Assembly: GCF_001028175.1 (NCBI RefSeq)
Contig: NZ_AEJF01000249.1
Location: 1-52,798, forward strand
Direction of reading: 5' to 3'
Source: Caballeronia mineralivorans PML1(12)
Lineage (GTDB): Bacteria; Pseudomonadota; Gammaproteobacteria; Burkholderiales; Burkholderiaceae
DNA length: 52,798 nucleotides
Below, piece by piece: positions 42,112 through 51,631 of the stretch (positions are counted from its first letter, which is position 1; each line of letters opens with the position of its first letter). The notes below the pieces were generated by a model. The model was not told where the DNA came from. It worked only from the letters and a program-made list of their open reading frames with translations, and searched no databases. Both the position numbers and the translations under genes were made by a program.

Positions 42112-43929
42112 TCAATGCCGCATCAAGGACCACAATAGCAGCGCCAGCAACAGCACCGTGACCAACTGCCAGAACAGCACCGGATCGCTCTCGAGCAAGG
42201 GCTTGCGCCGAACCGGCGCCATCGCGTCTCGGCCGCTCGAAAAACGTTCGAGATCGGCGCAGACTTCAAGCACGTCCTGATACCTGCGCGCCGGATCGGG
42301 CTGCAGCGCTTTCTCCAGCACCAGGTCGAGCCATTGCGGCGCGTCGGGCCGATACTGATAGAGCGGCACGCGGCCATTAAAGCCGTAGGGCAGCTTGCCG
42401 CCGCTGAACAACCGGTACAGGGTCACGCCATACGCGAACACCTCGGAGCGCGCATCGCCTTGCGAGCCTTTCATCAATTCGGGCGCCATATACGCAGGCG
42501 AGCCCGGTGCGGCGTCGGGACCCGGCACCTGCATGCCCGGCATGTAACCGAAACCAAGATCGAGCAGGAGTGTGCTATTGCCCTGGATCACCAGCACGTT
42601 CTCGGGTTTGATATCGCGATGGAAGATATTGCGGCGATTCAGCGCGTAGATCGAACGGCCCAGATGCCGCGCGATCTCAAGCGCACGTGGCAACGCGATA
42701 GGCTGCGGCGCCGCCAGCAGTTTTTCGAGCGTGACGCCGGCGCCGAGCGGCATCACCACATAAAGCCGGGTTTGCCGGTCGGCATCGACCGGAATCGGCG
42801 CGAGCACGCCTTCGTCGCCGATCTTGCCGGCCAGCCAGCGCTCGCGCACGATCGACTGGCGCACGTTCTCGTCTTGCTCGACACGCGGCTTGGGAAACTT
42901 GAGCGCCAGCGGCGTGTTCGGATCGGCCAGATCGTAGCCGGAGAAAATCCGCGAATAGAAGCCATCGCTCAATACGCTCTTGAGCAGATATCCATCGACA
43001 ACATTGCCGGCGTCGGGCACCGCCGGAATTGGCAAGGCGCCGACCACTCGCTCCAGATAACTGGTATCGAGCAAAGGCAGGCCGCCCACATCGACCACCG
43101 CACTCGTCACGTCGTCCTGCGAGCCGCGCGTCACCGCCAGCGCGTCGAGCCGGCGTGCAGTTTCAAGCGCACCGCTGCGCGCCGCCAGCACTGTCTGCAG
43201 CTCCCGCATCGGCACTCGGCGATAGAGCCCGTCGGAGCACATCAGCAGGCGGTCGCCCTCGCGCAGCTCAAGGGTTTCGATGCGAGTCACCAGTGTGGGA
43301 TGCATGCCGACCGCATGCGCCACATAAGAACCGAAGGCGACCGGCACCACGTCGTCGTCGCCGAGCTGGGTCAGTTGGCCATCGCGCAGCAGATAGAGCC
43401 GCACATCGCCGGCCGCCACCAGATACCCAGTAGCGCGGCGCACGATCAGCGCTGCAAAGGACGCGGCCATCTGGTTCAGTGCGGGATCGACCCGGCCGAT
43501 CTGATGCAGCCAGCCGTGTATTGCCTCGAGCGCGCGCGCAGCGGCCACGCCGGGCTGCAAGGTGTCGGGGAGCCCGTAATAGGCATCGATAAACGTCCTC
43601 ACCGACAGTTCGGCCGCGACCCGCCCGCCCTTGCTGCCGCTCATGCCATCGGCCAGGGCGATCACACTGCCACGCGCGGCGCGCGCGGCCAGATCGCCGA
43701 GCATCACGCCGACGTAGTCTTCGTTGATGTGATCCTGCCCGCGGCCGCGGGCAGGGCAAGAGACACAACCGATCTCAAGGGCGGCGCACTCGCCGCGCTC
43801 CGGCCGCAACTGCAGGTCGATTTCCTGGCCGCCCATTGCGCGGCGGCTAGCGGCCCTCCCCTCTGGATCGTCTGGCATCCGGACCGTGTCCGGTGCGGGC
43901 AAGTTATCCAGGGAGAAGGGTTCGGTCAT
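42112..43929 (-). CDS. Fused PP2C phosphatase / Ser-Thr protein kinase, membrane-anchored
   Basis: A 605-residue bifunctional signalling protein. A PP2C-type phosphatase domain spans about 45-285: DHINEDYVGV, ALADGMSGSKGG, LLMCSDGLYRR and SQDDVTSAVV supply the metal-binding aspartates. A kinase domain spans about 310-570: LALKFPKPR (ATP lysine), NIFHRDIKPENVLV (catalytic loop), LLDLGFGYM (DLG-type in place of DFG) and GSPAYMAPELMKGS. One C-terminal membrane helix (LFWQLVTVLLLALLLWSLM) anchors it. Its ATG follows the permease stop with no gap (TAAATG), so the permease or its regulation is the likely target. Confidence 0.93.
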   Translation of the reverse strand: MTEPFSLDNLPAPDTVRMPDDPEGRAASRRAMGGQEIDLQLRPERGECAALEIGCVSCPARGRGQDHINEDYVGVMLGDLAARAARGSVIALADGMSGSKGGRVAAELSVRTFIDAYYGLPDTLQPGVAAARALEAIHGWLHQIGRVDPALNQMAASFAALIVRRATGYLVAAGDVRLYLLRDGQLTQLGDDDVVPVAFGSYVAHAVGMHPTLVTRIETLELREGDRLLMCSDGLYRRVPMRELQTVLAARSGALETARRLDALAVTRGSQDDVTSAVVDVGGLPLLDTSYLERVVGALPIPAVPDAGNVVDGYLLKSVLSDGFYSRIFSGYDLADPNTPLALKFPKPRVEQDENVRQSIVRERWLAGKIGDEGVLAPIPVDADRQTRLYVVMPLGAGVTLEKLLAAPQPIALPRALEIARHLGRSIYALNRRNIFHRDIKPENVLVIQGNSTLLLDLGFGYMPGMQVPGPDAAPGSPAYMAPELMKGSQGDARSEVFAYGVTLYRLFSGGKLPYGFNGRVPLYQYRPDAPQWLDLVLEKALQPDPARRYQDVLEVCADLERFSSGRDAMAPVRRKPLLESDPVLFWQLVTVLLLALLLWSLMRH

Positions 43930-45378
43930 TTACTTTTTGCCATGGGTCATCACGTCGCTTGTTTCCAGATCGTGCTCGATCTTCTCGAGCACCTGCGGCG
44001 AGCGCTTCTTGAGCATCATCAACCAGACTGCACCAACCAGCATATACGCAACGAACAGATAGGGCAGGATGTTATACGGATAATCGGGCACCGGATACAC
44101 GCTGCCGATCACCGCGCCGACCATGGCCAGTGCGCCGAGCACGCCCCACACCACGTTGATCGTCTTGAGCTCACCCTGCTTCTTCAGATAAACCGGTGCC
44201 GCGATTGCGACCAGGAAATACACGACGAGGAAGCCAAAGGTTGCAAACGTACTGGTATAGCCGAAGGTGTTGAGCGGACCCGTGCCGAGCATGGCAATAC
44301 ACACCACGAAGGTCACGATCGAGGAAAACGCAACGGCCAGGTACGGCGTCTGGTGCGTGCGGTGCACCATGCCCATTGAACGGTGCACGAACTGGTAGCG
44401 GCCCATCGAATACAGCAGGCGGCTGGACGAGTTGATGCACGCAAGCACGCACGAGAACGCGCTGATCGAGGCGATGAGATAAAACACCGGGCCGAGCGGC
44501 GAGGCGCCGACGCTCGTGAGCAAGGTGCTGAGCACGGCCGAATCGGCGCCGAGCTTGGCTGCGTCGTCGTGGTAGGCGATCGTCATCGAATAGGCCACGA
44601 ACATAAAGAACAGGCCCGACAGGATCACGCTCCAGATCACCGCACGCGGAATCACGCGCAGCGGGTTCTTGGTTTCCTGGCCGAGCGAGGCCGCGCTTTC
44701 GAAACCCACGTACGAGAAGATGCCGAGCACCATGCCCTGCGCCATGCCCTTGCCGCTCACGCCCTGCAGCCCCAGTTGCGTATGGTCGATGATATGGTCC
44801 GGATGCAGTGCGAGCACATAGATCAGCACACCGCCCACGATCACCACCGAAGCGGCTTCGATCCCCAGCGACAGGCGCGAGGAGAGCTTCACGTCACGTG
44901 CCGAGAAGAACCAGGCCAAGCCGACAAAGATCGTGTAGACCGCCCACGACGGGATATTGATGCCCCAGGCCGAAAAAGCGTTCTGCACGAACATCACGCC
45001 TGCGGCGCCAACCCCCATCGCAGTGCCCACATAAGCCGCAATCAGGCCCCAGCCGGCAATGCCGCCCGCCATCGGCCCAAGCGCGCGCGCGATATAGATA
45101 AAGAACGAACCAGCCGAGGCGATCCGGCTTGAGAGCGCGATGATGCTCATGCTCACCAGCAGCAGCCCGAGCGTCGAAAGACCATAAATCAACCAGGTCC
45201 CCGCGCCGGCCAGCGCCGCGATCGCGGTCACGTTGATCGACGGTGTGAAGGTCGGAGAAAGGTTCGCGATGGATTGGCCGATCACCTCGGCAAAACCTAA
45301 CGTGCCGGTGCGCAGGCCACCGGATGCTGCCGGCGCTGCTTGCGTGCTGCTTTGCGGAGTGCTTTGCTGCGTGCTCAT
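43930..45378 (-). CDS. APC family amino-acid permease
   Basis: A 482-residue inner-membrane transporter with about 12 hydrophobic segments. GTLGFAEVIGQSIANLSPTFTPSINVTAIAALAGAGTWLIYG near the N-terminus and GYVGFESAASLGQETKNPLRVIPRAV in the middle are hallmarks of the amino acid/polyamine/organocation superfamily. The ATG at 45378 has AAGGAG in front; an upstream ATG at 45453 is unlikely. The kinase/phosphatase gene follows without a gap. Substrate unknown. Confidence 0.92.
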   Translation of the reverse strand: MSTQQSTPQSSTQAAPAASGGLRTGTLGFAEVIGQSIANLSPTFTPSINVTAIAALAGAGTWLIYGLSTLGLLLVSMSIIALSSRIASAGSFFIYIARALGPMAGGIAGWGLIAAYVGTAMGVGAAGVMFVQNAFSAWGINIPSWAVYTIFVGLAWFFSARDVKLSSRLSLGIEAASVVIVGGVLIYVLALHPDHIIDHTQLGLQGVSGKGMAQGMVLGIFSYVGFESAASLGQETKNPLRVIPRAVIWSVILSGLFFMFVAYSMTIAYHDDAAKLGADSAVLSTLLTSVGASPLGPVFYLIASISAFSCVLACINSSSRLLYSMGRYQFVHRSMGMVHRTHQTPYLAVAFSSIVTFVVCIAMLGTGPLNTFGYTSTFATFGFLVVYFLVAIAAPVYLKKQGELKTINVVWGVLGALAMVGAVIGSVYPVPDYPYNILPYLFVAYMLVGAVWLMMLKKRSPQVLEKIEHDLETSDVMTHGKK

Positions 45379-46154
45379 GTTGGGCTCCTTATGGATTGGT
45401 GAATCAAAGTTGAATGCGCCCAGGTTCCCCGCCACTCCCTGCACAACATCCATCGTGGTTTAAAAAAGCGACACGCAACGCATGTGAGCAAGCTATGCAA
45501 CACGCTTTTGAACCCGGTTGCAGCGCGCTTCAGGCTTGTCTTCAATCAAACGGGAATTTTATTGGCGAGCAATAAAGTTTCCCCGAGTGAAACTATTCAC
45601 GCGCAACCCGCCTCGGCAATCTGGCGACACGCTTCACGTTCCACGGTGAGATACCCCACGGTCCTGAGCGTCTGGTCAGGACGCCCATTCAAATCCTGTC
45701 GATCTTTGTGTATCCGCAGTCGAGTGCTAACTGATCTCTTACTGTTTCCGGTCACGATCAACGGGTAAGCCAATGCAACGTTTATGCCATGTTCATATCG
45801 GGAATCAAAAATTCCTTGCAATAAACGCTTCGCACGCAGCCAACCTTTGTCGATATTCAGGCTGAAGGGCTCACTGGCTTGACTGCGGTGCACATCTTCA
45901 TTGCGGCTGGTGCGACTTTGCACAAGAACGGGGTGCGTGGTTAAGCAGCGTTAAAAGCAACGCTTATACAAAATCGAACCCGTGCCCTGAGTCATCAATT
46001 CCTTGACTTGTTGAGTCGGAGCCCCGCCAGGGAGCCGACACGGCGACCGACGATGCTCGGACCAGTCTGCCGATTCCGACGCTATTTCTTACCCACCATT
46101 TTTCCTTGGCACTCCTTCTGCCCCCATCCGGCCGGGATTTGCTAAATCCGGCTC
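45379..46154. other. Promoter side of the permease gene and unassigned sequence
   Basis: Holds the promoter region of the permease/kinase pair (its exact elements were not found) and about 600 bases in which no translation on either strand resembles a known protein. A 108-codon minus-strand frame at 45597-45923 exists but has no recognisable features. Confidence 0.35.
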
Positions 46155-46300
46155 GGACGCAAGTCGATGTTGCTCGTCTCGCTCGTCACCATGGGCCGCG
46201 CGACCGTCGCGATCGGATTGCTGCGCAATCATTCGTCGACAGGCATCTGGGCGCCGATCCTTCTACTGAGCCTGCGCATCGTGCAAGGTCTCGCCGAGGT
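46155..46300 (+). pseudogene. MHS-family (shikimate/proline-type) transporter fragment
   Basis: The frame around the ATG at 46167 reads GRKSMLLVSLVTMGRATVAIGLL, then IGIWAPILLLSLRIVQGL with small changes, matching the loop 2-3 to TM4 region of metabolite:H+ symporters (MHS branch of MFS; consensus GRK..L......G..T..IGLLP....IGIWAPILL...R..QG). Similarity ends near 46300. Nothing before or after continues the protein. It is a remnant of a transporter, perhaps one that once served the neighbouring catabolic genes. Confidence 0.6.
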
Positions 46301-46462
46301 GCTCACCCGGGCCTCGAAGCTGGTTTTGCTGGGAGCGCCGCAACCGTGTCGACCGGCACGCCGTTCGACCTGATCGTGGCATTCGGACTTACTGTAAGTG
46401 CCGTATTCATCGGAAATCTTTCAACCCGAAGCTCCGTCTTGGTATGCGAGGTATGCGATCGG

Positions 46463-47368
46463 TCAGCGTGCGCTGCTAAATAACTGAGCCACCAGAGCGC
46501 GCAGCCAACGATTCCCGGCTTCGTGGTGATATCTGGCGTGCCAGTGCTGCCGAACGACGAAACCATCCACGGGAACCGGGCAGGGATGGACCGCCAGATC
46601 ATTGACCTTCGCCAAAGTCTCGCCAATGTGTCGCGGCAGCGTCGCAATCAGGTCGGTACTTTTGATGATTGCCCCCAGCCCAAGGAAACCCGGCAACTCG
46701 AGCACCACGTCCCGCTCGATGTGCTCGCGCACCAGCGCCTGTTCGAGCAGTTGCGCCCCCGTCCCCGCAGTAATGGCGACATGCGCCTCCGCGCGGTATT
46801 GCTTCATTGCTAGCCGGGCACGCACCCGTGGGTGATGCCGGTTGGTCAGACACACCCAGTCCTGCGTATATAACTGCTGCTGGTAAATCCCGCCGCCCAG
46901 CCAGGGCACATGGCCGATCGCAAGGTCAGCCTCGCCGGACTCCAGCGCCCGTTCGGTATTGCCGTCGATCCTCGCCGCCTCGAGACGGATTCCCGGCGCC
47001 TGCGCGCGCACGTGCGCCAGCAGGCGAGGAAGAAGCGTAATGTGGCTCGCATCGGTCATACAGATGCGGAAACGCCTCTGCGCGGTGGCGGGGTCGAACG
47101 CGATCTCCCATGCAGCGAAGCGCCGCAACGATTCAAGAATCTCCCGGCACGGCCCGATCAACGCGTCGGCCTGCGGCGTTGGCGCCATGCCGCCAGGCGT
47201 ACGGACAAACAACGGATCCTGCAGGTGTTCCCGCAAACGCCCTAGCCAGATGCTGACCGTAGGCTGACTCTGCCCGAGCTGCTCCGCGACGCGGGTGACG
47301 CTGCGGACATCGTAGAGAAGGTCGAAGAGCTGCAGCAGCTTCAGATCAGGGAGGTCTGTTGAGTTCAT
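46463..47368 (-). CDS. LysR family transcriptional regulator
   Basis: A 301-residue regulator. The N-terminal helix-turn-helix reads LPDLKLLQLFDLLYDVRSVTRVAEQLGQSQPTVSIWLGRLRE and LQDPLFVRTPGGMAPTPQA; the effector domain at about 95-295 starts RRFRICMTDASHITLLPRLLAHV. The opening and the D-x-x-L-L...L...R style place it near the NodD/PcaQ-like LysR branch common next to aromatic-acid and CoA-transferase operons. Divergent from the fused reductase gene; a perfect palindrome (47386-47399) lies in the gap. Confidence 0.92.
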   Translation of the reverse strand: MNSTDLPDLKLLQLFDLLYDVRSVTRVAEQLGQSQPTVSIWLGRLREHLQDPLFVRTPGGMAPTPQADALIGPCREILESLRRFAAWEIAFDPATAQRRFRICMTDASHITLLPRLLAHVRAQAPGIRLEAARIDGNTERALESGEADLAIGHVPWLGGGIYQQQLYTQDWVCLTNRHHPRVRARLAMKQYRAEAHVAITAGTGAQLLEQALVREHIERDVVLELPGFLGLGAIIKSTDLIATLPRHIGETLAKVNDLAVHPCPVPVDGFVVRQHWHARYHHEAGNRWLRALVAQLFSSAR

Positions 47369-47385
47369 TGGTTTATTGTCCAGTG

Positions 47386-47399
47386 CAATGAGCTCATTG
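47386..47399. promoter_or_regulatory. Palindrome in the LysR/operon divergent promoter
   Basis: CAATGAGCTCATTG is a perfect 14-bp palindrome 18 bases upstream of the LysR gene start, followed by further CATTG half-repeats (47402-47414). This is a suitable place for binding by the divergent LysR regulator. Confidence 0.45.
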
Positions 47400-47463
47400 T
47401 ATTCATTGCATTGCCGGAATGAACACCAACTCGTATCTTCAACTCCATGTCAAGGAGAAACCA

Positions 47464-48858
47464 TTGAAGATTGCGATTTTGGGTGCCGGCGCACTGGGCT
47501 GCGCCGTCGGCGCCGCACTCACTGAAGCCGGTCAAGAGGTTTGGCTGCTGAACCGCTCGGCGACGCACGTCGAGGCCATGCGTCGCGACGGCCTGCGGGT
47601 GGACGATGCCAATGGATCCCGCCGCGTCATGGTCCGGGCCACTACACAGGCCGCCGAGGCCGGCGCCGTGGATCTGGTCGTGGTGCTGGTCAAGTCTTTC
47701 CACACCGATGCGGCGATGCGCGGCGCACTGGAACTGCTCGGGCCCGAAACGCTGGTTCTGTCGTTGCAGAACGGCCTCGGGCACGAGGATGTCCTCACCG
47801 AAATCGTAGGCCACGAGCGCGTGCTGGCAGGCAAGACCTACGTCGGTGGGGTGATGCGCAACCCTGGGCACATCGAATCCGGGGTTGCCGGTAAAGCCAC
47901 CTACATCGGCGAGCTCGACGGCCGGCTTACGCCCCGTGTGATGGCGATTGCCGAAACCTTCAACACTGCCGGGCTGGCCACCACGGTCAGCGACAACATC
48001 GTCGGCACGATGTGGGACAAGCTGCTGGTCAATGTCGCCACAGGTGCGCTGACAGGCGCCACTGGCCTGACCTACGGGCAGCTCTACGACGAGCCGCTGT
48101 TGAAGACGACCGCGCTCGCGGCGGTTGCCGAGGCGATGGCCGTCGCCCGGGCCGCTGGCGTGAAGCTAGCCACGACCCATCCCGAACAGGCCTGGACACT
48201 CGCCGGCGAAGGGCTCTCTCCGGCCTTCAAGACCTCGATGCTGCAAAGCCTCGAAAAAGGCTCCATCACCGAAATTGACTTTATCAACGGCGCGGTCGTG
48301 CGCTGGGGACAGCGGCACGGCGTGCCGACTCCGGTCAACACGACACTGGTGGCCTGCATCAAGGGCATCGAGCGTGCCATGACCGACCGACAACACAGCA
48401 ACATCGTGCATGGGACCAGAGTAAGCGCTAAAGCGCCAACTCTGGTCGACAAAGGAGACAACCGCATGAACGCCACCAGGGCATATCTGGAGCATGTCGC
48501 AATCTGGGTAAAGGACATTCACTGGCACATCCGCTTTTTCGAGGACGTCCTTGGCATGACGATGCGCGAGATCGACGGCACCGTCGAGGAACCCCATCAG
48601 TACTGGACGCTCGGCGGCCTGCAATTCATCCATAACCCGCGCCATGAAGGTAGCGAAGGCCGGCTCGCCCATCTGGGCGTGATGTGCGAGGACCTGGACG
48701 CGGCGTTGGCCGCGGCGCAACCGTACGGCGTCAGCGAAATGCCGCAGGGACGCAACTGGCTGCGTCTGCCGGACGGCCTCGCCGTCGAACTGATTCAGGC
48801 CAAGCCCGCTGCATGCGTCGCGCAGGCGCTGGCGATCAACCCCCGTGCGGAGACATGA
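47464..48858 (+). CDS. Ketopantoate reductase-like protein fused to a VOC (glyoxalase-fold) domain
   Basis: One open frame of 464 codons. Residues about 1-320 are a 2-dehydropantoate 2-reductase-type protein: GAGALG (7-12), SLQNGLGHEDVL, the lysine in MWDKLLVN and the NGAVVRWGQRHGVPTPVN end. Residues about 335-455 form a vicinal-oxygen-chelate domain (YLEHVAIWVKDIHWHIRFFEDVLGM, HLGVMCEDLDAAL, NWLRLPDGLAVELIQ). A ribosome site (AAAGGAG) and ATG at 48466 lie exactly between them, so these were probably two genes joined by loss of a stop; both modes of translation are possible. The TTG at 47464 (preceded by AAGGAG) is preferred over an ATG at 47419. Start of the catabolic operon. Confidence 0.82.
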   Translation: MKIAILGAGALGCAVGAALTEAGQEVWLLNRSATHVEAMRRDGLRVDDANGSRRVMVRATTQAAEAGAVDLVVVLVKSFHTDAAMRGALELLGPETLVLSLQNGLGHEDVLTEIVGHERVLAGKTYVGGVMRNPGHIESGVAGKATYIGELDGRLTPRVMAIAETFNTAGLATTVSDNIVGTMWDKLLVNVATGALTGATGLTYGQLYDEPLLKTTALAAVAEAMAVARAAGVKLATTHPEQAWTLAGEGLSPAFKTSMLQSLEKGSITEIDFINGAVVRWGQRHGVPTPVNTTLVACIKGIERAMTDRQHSNIVHGTRVSAKAPTLVDKGDNRMNATRAYLEHVAIWVKDIHWHIRFFEDVLGMTMREIDGTVEEPHQYWTLGGLQFIHNPRHEGSEGRLAHLGVMCEDLDAALAAAQPYGVSEMPQGRNWLRLPDGLAVELIQAKPAACVAQALAINPRAET

Positions 48859-49319
48859 GCATGACGATCATTGAAAAATACTGGGACGACGCCCGCGAGG
48901 GCGACGAGTGCGTGAGCCCAAGCTACACCGTGACCAAGGAGCGCATTCTGGCCTACGCCGACCTCACGGGCGACCACACGCCGGTGCATGTGGACGAGGA
49001 GTATGCAAACGCCAGTCACTTCGGCTCTATCGTGGCACATGGCCTATTCGGGCTATCGATCGCCGATGGCCTCAAGACACAGAGCGACTACCGCTTCCTG
49101 CCGGGCATGTCGCTGGGCTGGACCTGGGACTTCCTTTTGCCCATCAAAGTCAATGACGTGCTGCAAGTGAAATTCCGCGTGGGTGCCATGCGGGCAAGCA
49201 AGAGCCGTCCCGACTGGGGGATCGTCGTAGTGCCGTCCGAGCTGATCAATCAGGACGGCCAGGTCGTCCAGCATGGCGAGCATCGCCTGATGGTGCCGCG
49301 CCGACCGGGAGCATTCTGA
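48855..49319 (+). CDS. MaoC family dehydratase
   Basis: A 154-residue hot-dog-fold protein expected to hydrate or dehydrate a CoA thioester. The hydratase active-site motif is seen as ADLTGDHTPVHVDEEYA, with Asp and His in the usual places, followed by IVAHGLFGLSIADGL. The ATG at 48855 overlaps the preceding stop (ATGA), and its own stop overlaps the next start (TGATG). Co-encoded with a type III CoA-transferase, as in pathways degrading dicarboxylates through their CoA esters. Confidence 0.9.
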   Translation: MSMTIIEKYWDDAREGDECVSPSYTVTKERILAYADLTGDHTPVHVDEEYANASHFGSIVAHGLFGLSIADGLKTQSDYRFLPGMSLGWTWDFLLPIKVNDVLQVKFRVGAMRASKSRPDWGIVVVPSELINQDGQVVQHGEHRLMVPRRPGAF

Positions 49320-50530
49320 TGCAGGCCCGTCCTCTCGAAGGTATTCGCGTCGTCGACTACAGCCACTTTTTGGCCGGTCCATACGTAGGGCGCTGCCTGG
49401 CGGCGCTCGGCGCCGAAGTCATCAAGGTCGAGCGCCCCGGCAGCGGCGACGCTGGGCGCCAGCACGCCTGCGTGCTCGATGACCAGCAAAGCGGCTACTT
49501 CCTGCAGCTCAATATGGGCAAGCGTGGCGTCAGCGTCAACATGAAGGATCCGCGCGGCAAGGACTTCATGCAACGCCTGTGCGACTCGGCGGACGTGTTC
49601 GTTGAGAACTACCGGCCGGGCGCGCTGGACAAGCTGGGACTGGGCTATGCCGAGTTGTCAGCGCGAAATCCGAAACTGGTCTATTGCTCGATCTCGGCAT
49701 ACGGCCATACCGGGCCGGATGCACACCGCGCCGGCTTCGGGCTGATTGCTGAAGCCAAGAGCGGCATCATGCAGATGATCGGCACGCCCGGCGAGCCGCC
49801 GCCGCTGATGCGCATTTCGCTGGGCGACATGTACACGGGTATCCACGCGGTGGCGGCCATCAACGCCGCGCTGCTCGGTCGCGTAAAGAGTGGCCGGGGC
49901 CAGCATATCGACATGGCGCTGTACGACACCCTGGTGTCGATGCATGAATATGCAGTGCAGTGCTACACGATGCAAGGTGTTCTCCCTGAGCAGACAGGTC
50001 ACGACATGCCCACGTCGACCCTTTACGGCGTGTTCCGTGCGGCCGATGGTGATCTCGTAATCGCGGCGCAGGTGGACGACGCGTGGAAGCGCTTCGCCGC
50101 CCTGGTCGAGGCACATGGGGGACCAGCCGGCTTTGGCACCGATACGCAATTCCACACCCTCGCGGGGCGCAATGCCCATCGATTGGAGATCCTGTCGGTG
50201 GTGCAGCCCTGGGTTGCCGGCCGACCGGTGGCACAGGTGCTGGAACTGCTGGACGGCATCGATGTGCCTTGCGCCAAGGTGCAGCGCATCGATGAAGTGC
50301 TCGCCGATCCGCAGATCGTCGCGCGGGGCATGGTGGTTGAGCAGCATCACCCGCGCTATGGGACGCTGCGCCTGCCGAACCTGCCGTTTCGCTTCTCGGA
50401 CTGCGATACGACGATCCGCGAGGTCGCGCCGGACCTCGGTCAGCACAACGCCGAAGTGGCGCAGTCGCTGGGCTTCGACCCGGCCGAGATCGACGCCATG
50501 CAGACCGATGGCGTTCTTTTTTCAAAGTGA
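49319..50530 (+). CDS. CaiB/BaiF family type III CoA-transferase
   Basis: A 403-residue CoA-transferase that should move CoA between carboxylic acids. LEGIRVVDYSHFLAGPYVGRCLAALGAEVIKVERPGSGD is the family's N-terminal signature, ADVFVENYRPGALDKLGLGY follows, and the aspartate in HIDMALYDTLVSM is the expected catalytic residue that forms a mixed anhydride. Translationally coupled to the MaoC gene. Likely supplies the CoA ester that MaoC acts upon. Confidence 0.93.
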   Translation: MQARPLEGIRVVDYSHFLAGPYVGRCLAALGAEVIKVERPGSGDAGRQHACVLDDQQSGYFLQLNMGKRGVSVNMKDPRGKDFMQRLCDSADVFVENYRPGALDKLGLGYAELSARNPKLVYCSISAYGHTGPDAHRAGFGLIAEAKSGIMQMIGTPGEPPPLMRISLGDMYTGIHAVAAINAALLGRVKSGRGQHIDMALYDTLVSMHEYAVQCYTMQGVLPEQTGHDMPTSTLYGVFRAADGDLVIAAQVDDAWKRFAALVEAHGGPAGFGTDTQFHTLAGRNAHRLEILSVVQPWVAGRPVAQVLELLDGIDVPCAKVQRIDEVLADPQIVARGMVVEQHHPRYGTLRLPNLPFRFSDCDTTIREVAPDLGQHNAEVAQSLGFDPAEIDAMQTDGVLFSK

Positions 50531-50537
50531 GGCCATG

Positions 50538-51371
50538 ATGACTGACCAGTACGCGGTGATCGGCAGCCCGATCGGACACACGAAATCTCCGTTGATCCAC
50601 GGTCTCTTTGCGCAGGAGACGCAGCAGGACATGTCCTATACGGCCATCGAGGGCCCCGTGGAGCCGCAGGATGCCTTTGCCGGGGCAGTGCGGGCTTTCG
50701 GCGCTGCGGGCGGCAAGGGGATGAACGTGACAGCGCCCTTCAAGCTGAAGGCCTTCGCGATGGCCGATGCATGCAGTGAGCGCGCCGAACTCGCCGGCGC
50801 CGCGAACGCCCTGAGGTTTGAAAACGGCCAAATCGTGGCCGAGAACTTCGATGGGCTCGGACTGGTGCGCGATATCGAGGTCAACCTGGGTCTGCCGATG
50901 GCCGGCAAGCGCGTGCTGATGCTCGGTGCGGGCGGAGCGGTGCGCGGCGCCTTGCTGCCCTTCCTCGCGGCGCGGCCCGCTGAGCTGGTTATCGCTAACA
51001 GGGACGTCGCCAAGGGCCAAGCGCTGGTGGCGCAAGTCGGCGGGCGCGGTCCGCTGCTCGCCTGCGGCTACGGCGATCTCGAAGCGATGGGCCGCTTCGA
51101 CCTAGTGGTCAACGCCACGTCCGCCAGTCTCACTGGCGACCTGCCGCCCGTGCCCCCGGGCGTCTTCAGCCCGGAGGGCACGGCGTACGAACTTGCTTAC
51201 GGCAAGAGGTTGACGCCCTTCCTGCGGCTGGCCCGCAATGCGGGCGTACGGGGTGTCGCGGACGGCGTGGGCATGCTGGTCGAGCAGGCGGCAGAAGCCT
51301 TCGCCTGGTGGCGTGGCATGCGCCCTCAGACACGGTCCGTGATCGACCGGCTCACGGTCCCCCTCGATTGA
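50538..51371 (+). CDS. Shikimate/quinate dehydrogenase-like protein (AroE family)
   Basis: A 277-residue NAD(P)-dependent oxidoreductase. The shikimate-binding opening YAVIGSPIGHTKSPLIHGLFA, MNVTAPFKLKAF with the catalytic lysine, AANAL, and the nucleotide loop LGAGGAVRGALL are all present. The usual NTDG is NFDG here, so the substrate may differ from shikimate. The ATG at 50538 has GAGG at five bases; an ATG at 50535 is adjacent. It follows the CoA-transferase closely and precedes a ruined dehydroquinase gene, so the operon probably served hydroaromatic (quinate/shikimate-type) use rather than core biosynthesis. Confidence 0.9.
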   Translation: MTDQYAVIGSPIGHTKSPLIHGLFAQETQQDMSYTAIEGPVEPQDAFAGAVRAFGAAGGKGMNVTAPFKLKAFAMADACSERAELAGAANALRFENGQIVAENFDGLGLVRDIEVNLGLPMAGKRVLMLGAGGAVRGALLPFLAARPAELVIANRDVAKGQALVAQVGGRGPLLACGYGDLEAMGRFDLVVNATSASLTGDLPPVPPGVFSPEGTAYELAYGKRLTPFLRLARNAGVRGVADGVGMLVEQAAEAFAWWRGMRPQTRSVIDRLTVPLD

Positions 51372-51384
51372 CCTCTCCGTGGAG

Positions 51385-51558
51385 ATGCGAATGACGAACG
51401 TCTTGATGCTGCACGGTATCAATCACAACATGTTTGGCAAGCGTGACCCGGTGCAGTAAGGGATGGTCACGCTGGCCGAGATCGATGCCCAGCTAGAGTC
51501 TCTCGGCGCCGACCTCCGCGTGCAGGTAGAGTCGTTTCAGACGAACAGCAAAGCGGCG
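51385..51558 (+). pseudogene. aroQ: Type II 3-dehydroquinate dehydratase remnant
   Basis: After GGAG, the ATG at 51385 (or 51391) reads MTNVLMLHGINHNMFGKRDPVQ, then TAA at 51457-51459, then in the same frame G-MVTLAEIDAQLESLGADLRVQVESFQTNS. This is the N-terminal third of an AroQ-like protein with one nonsense codon where relatives have Tyr (PxQYG). Similarity ends near 51558; the rest of the gene, including the catalytic His, is gone. Inactive. Confidence 0.8.
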
Positions 51559-51631
51559 ATCTCCGTCAGCATCTCGCACCTTTCTACAGTCCGATCGGTC
51601 GCCCGACGATTGATCCGGAGCTCTGATCAGG

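Noticed and set aside
45597..45923. 108-codon minus-strand frame as a gene
   Set aside because: No recognisable family, no convincing ribosome site, and composition unlike its neighbours' proteins.
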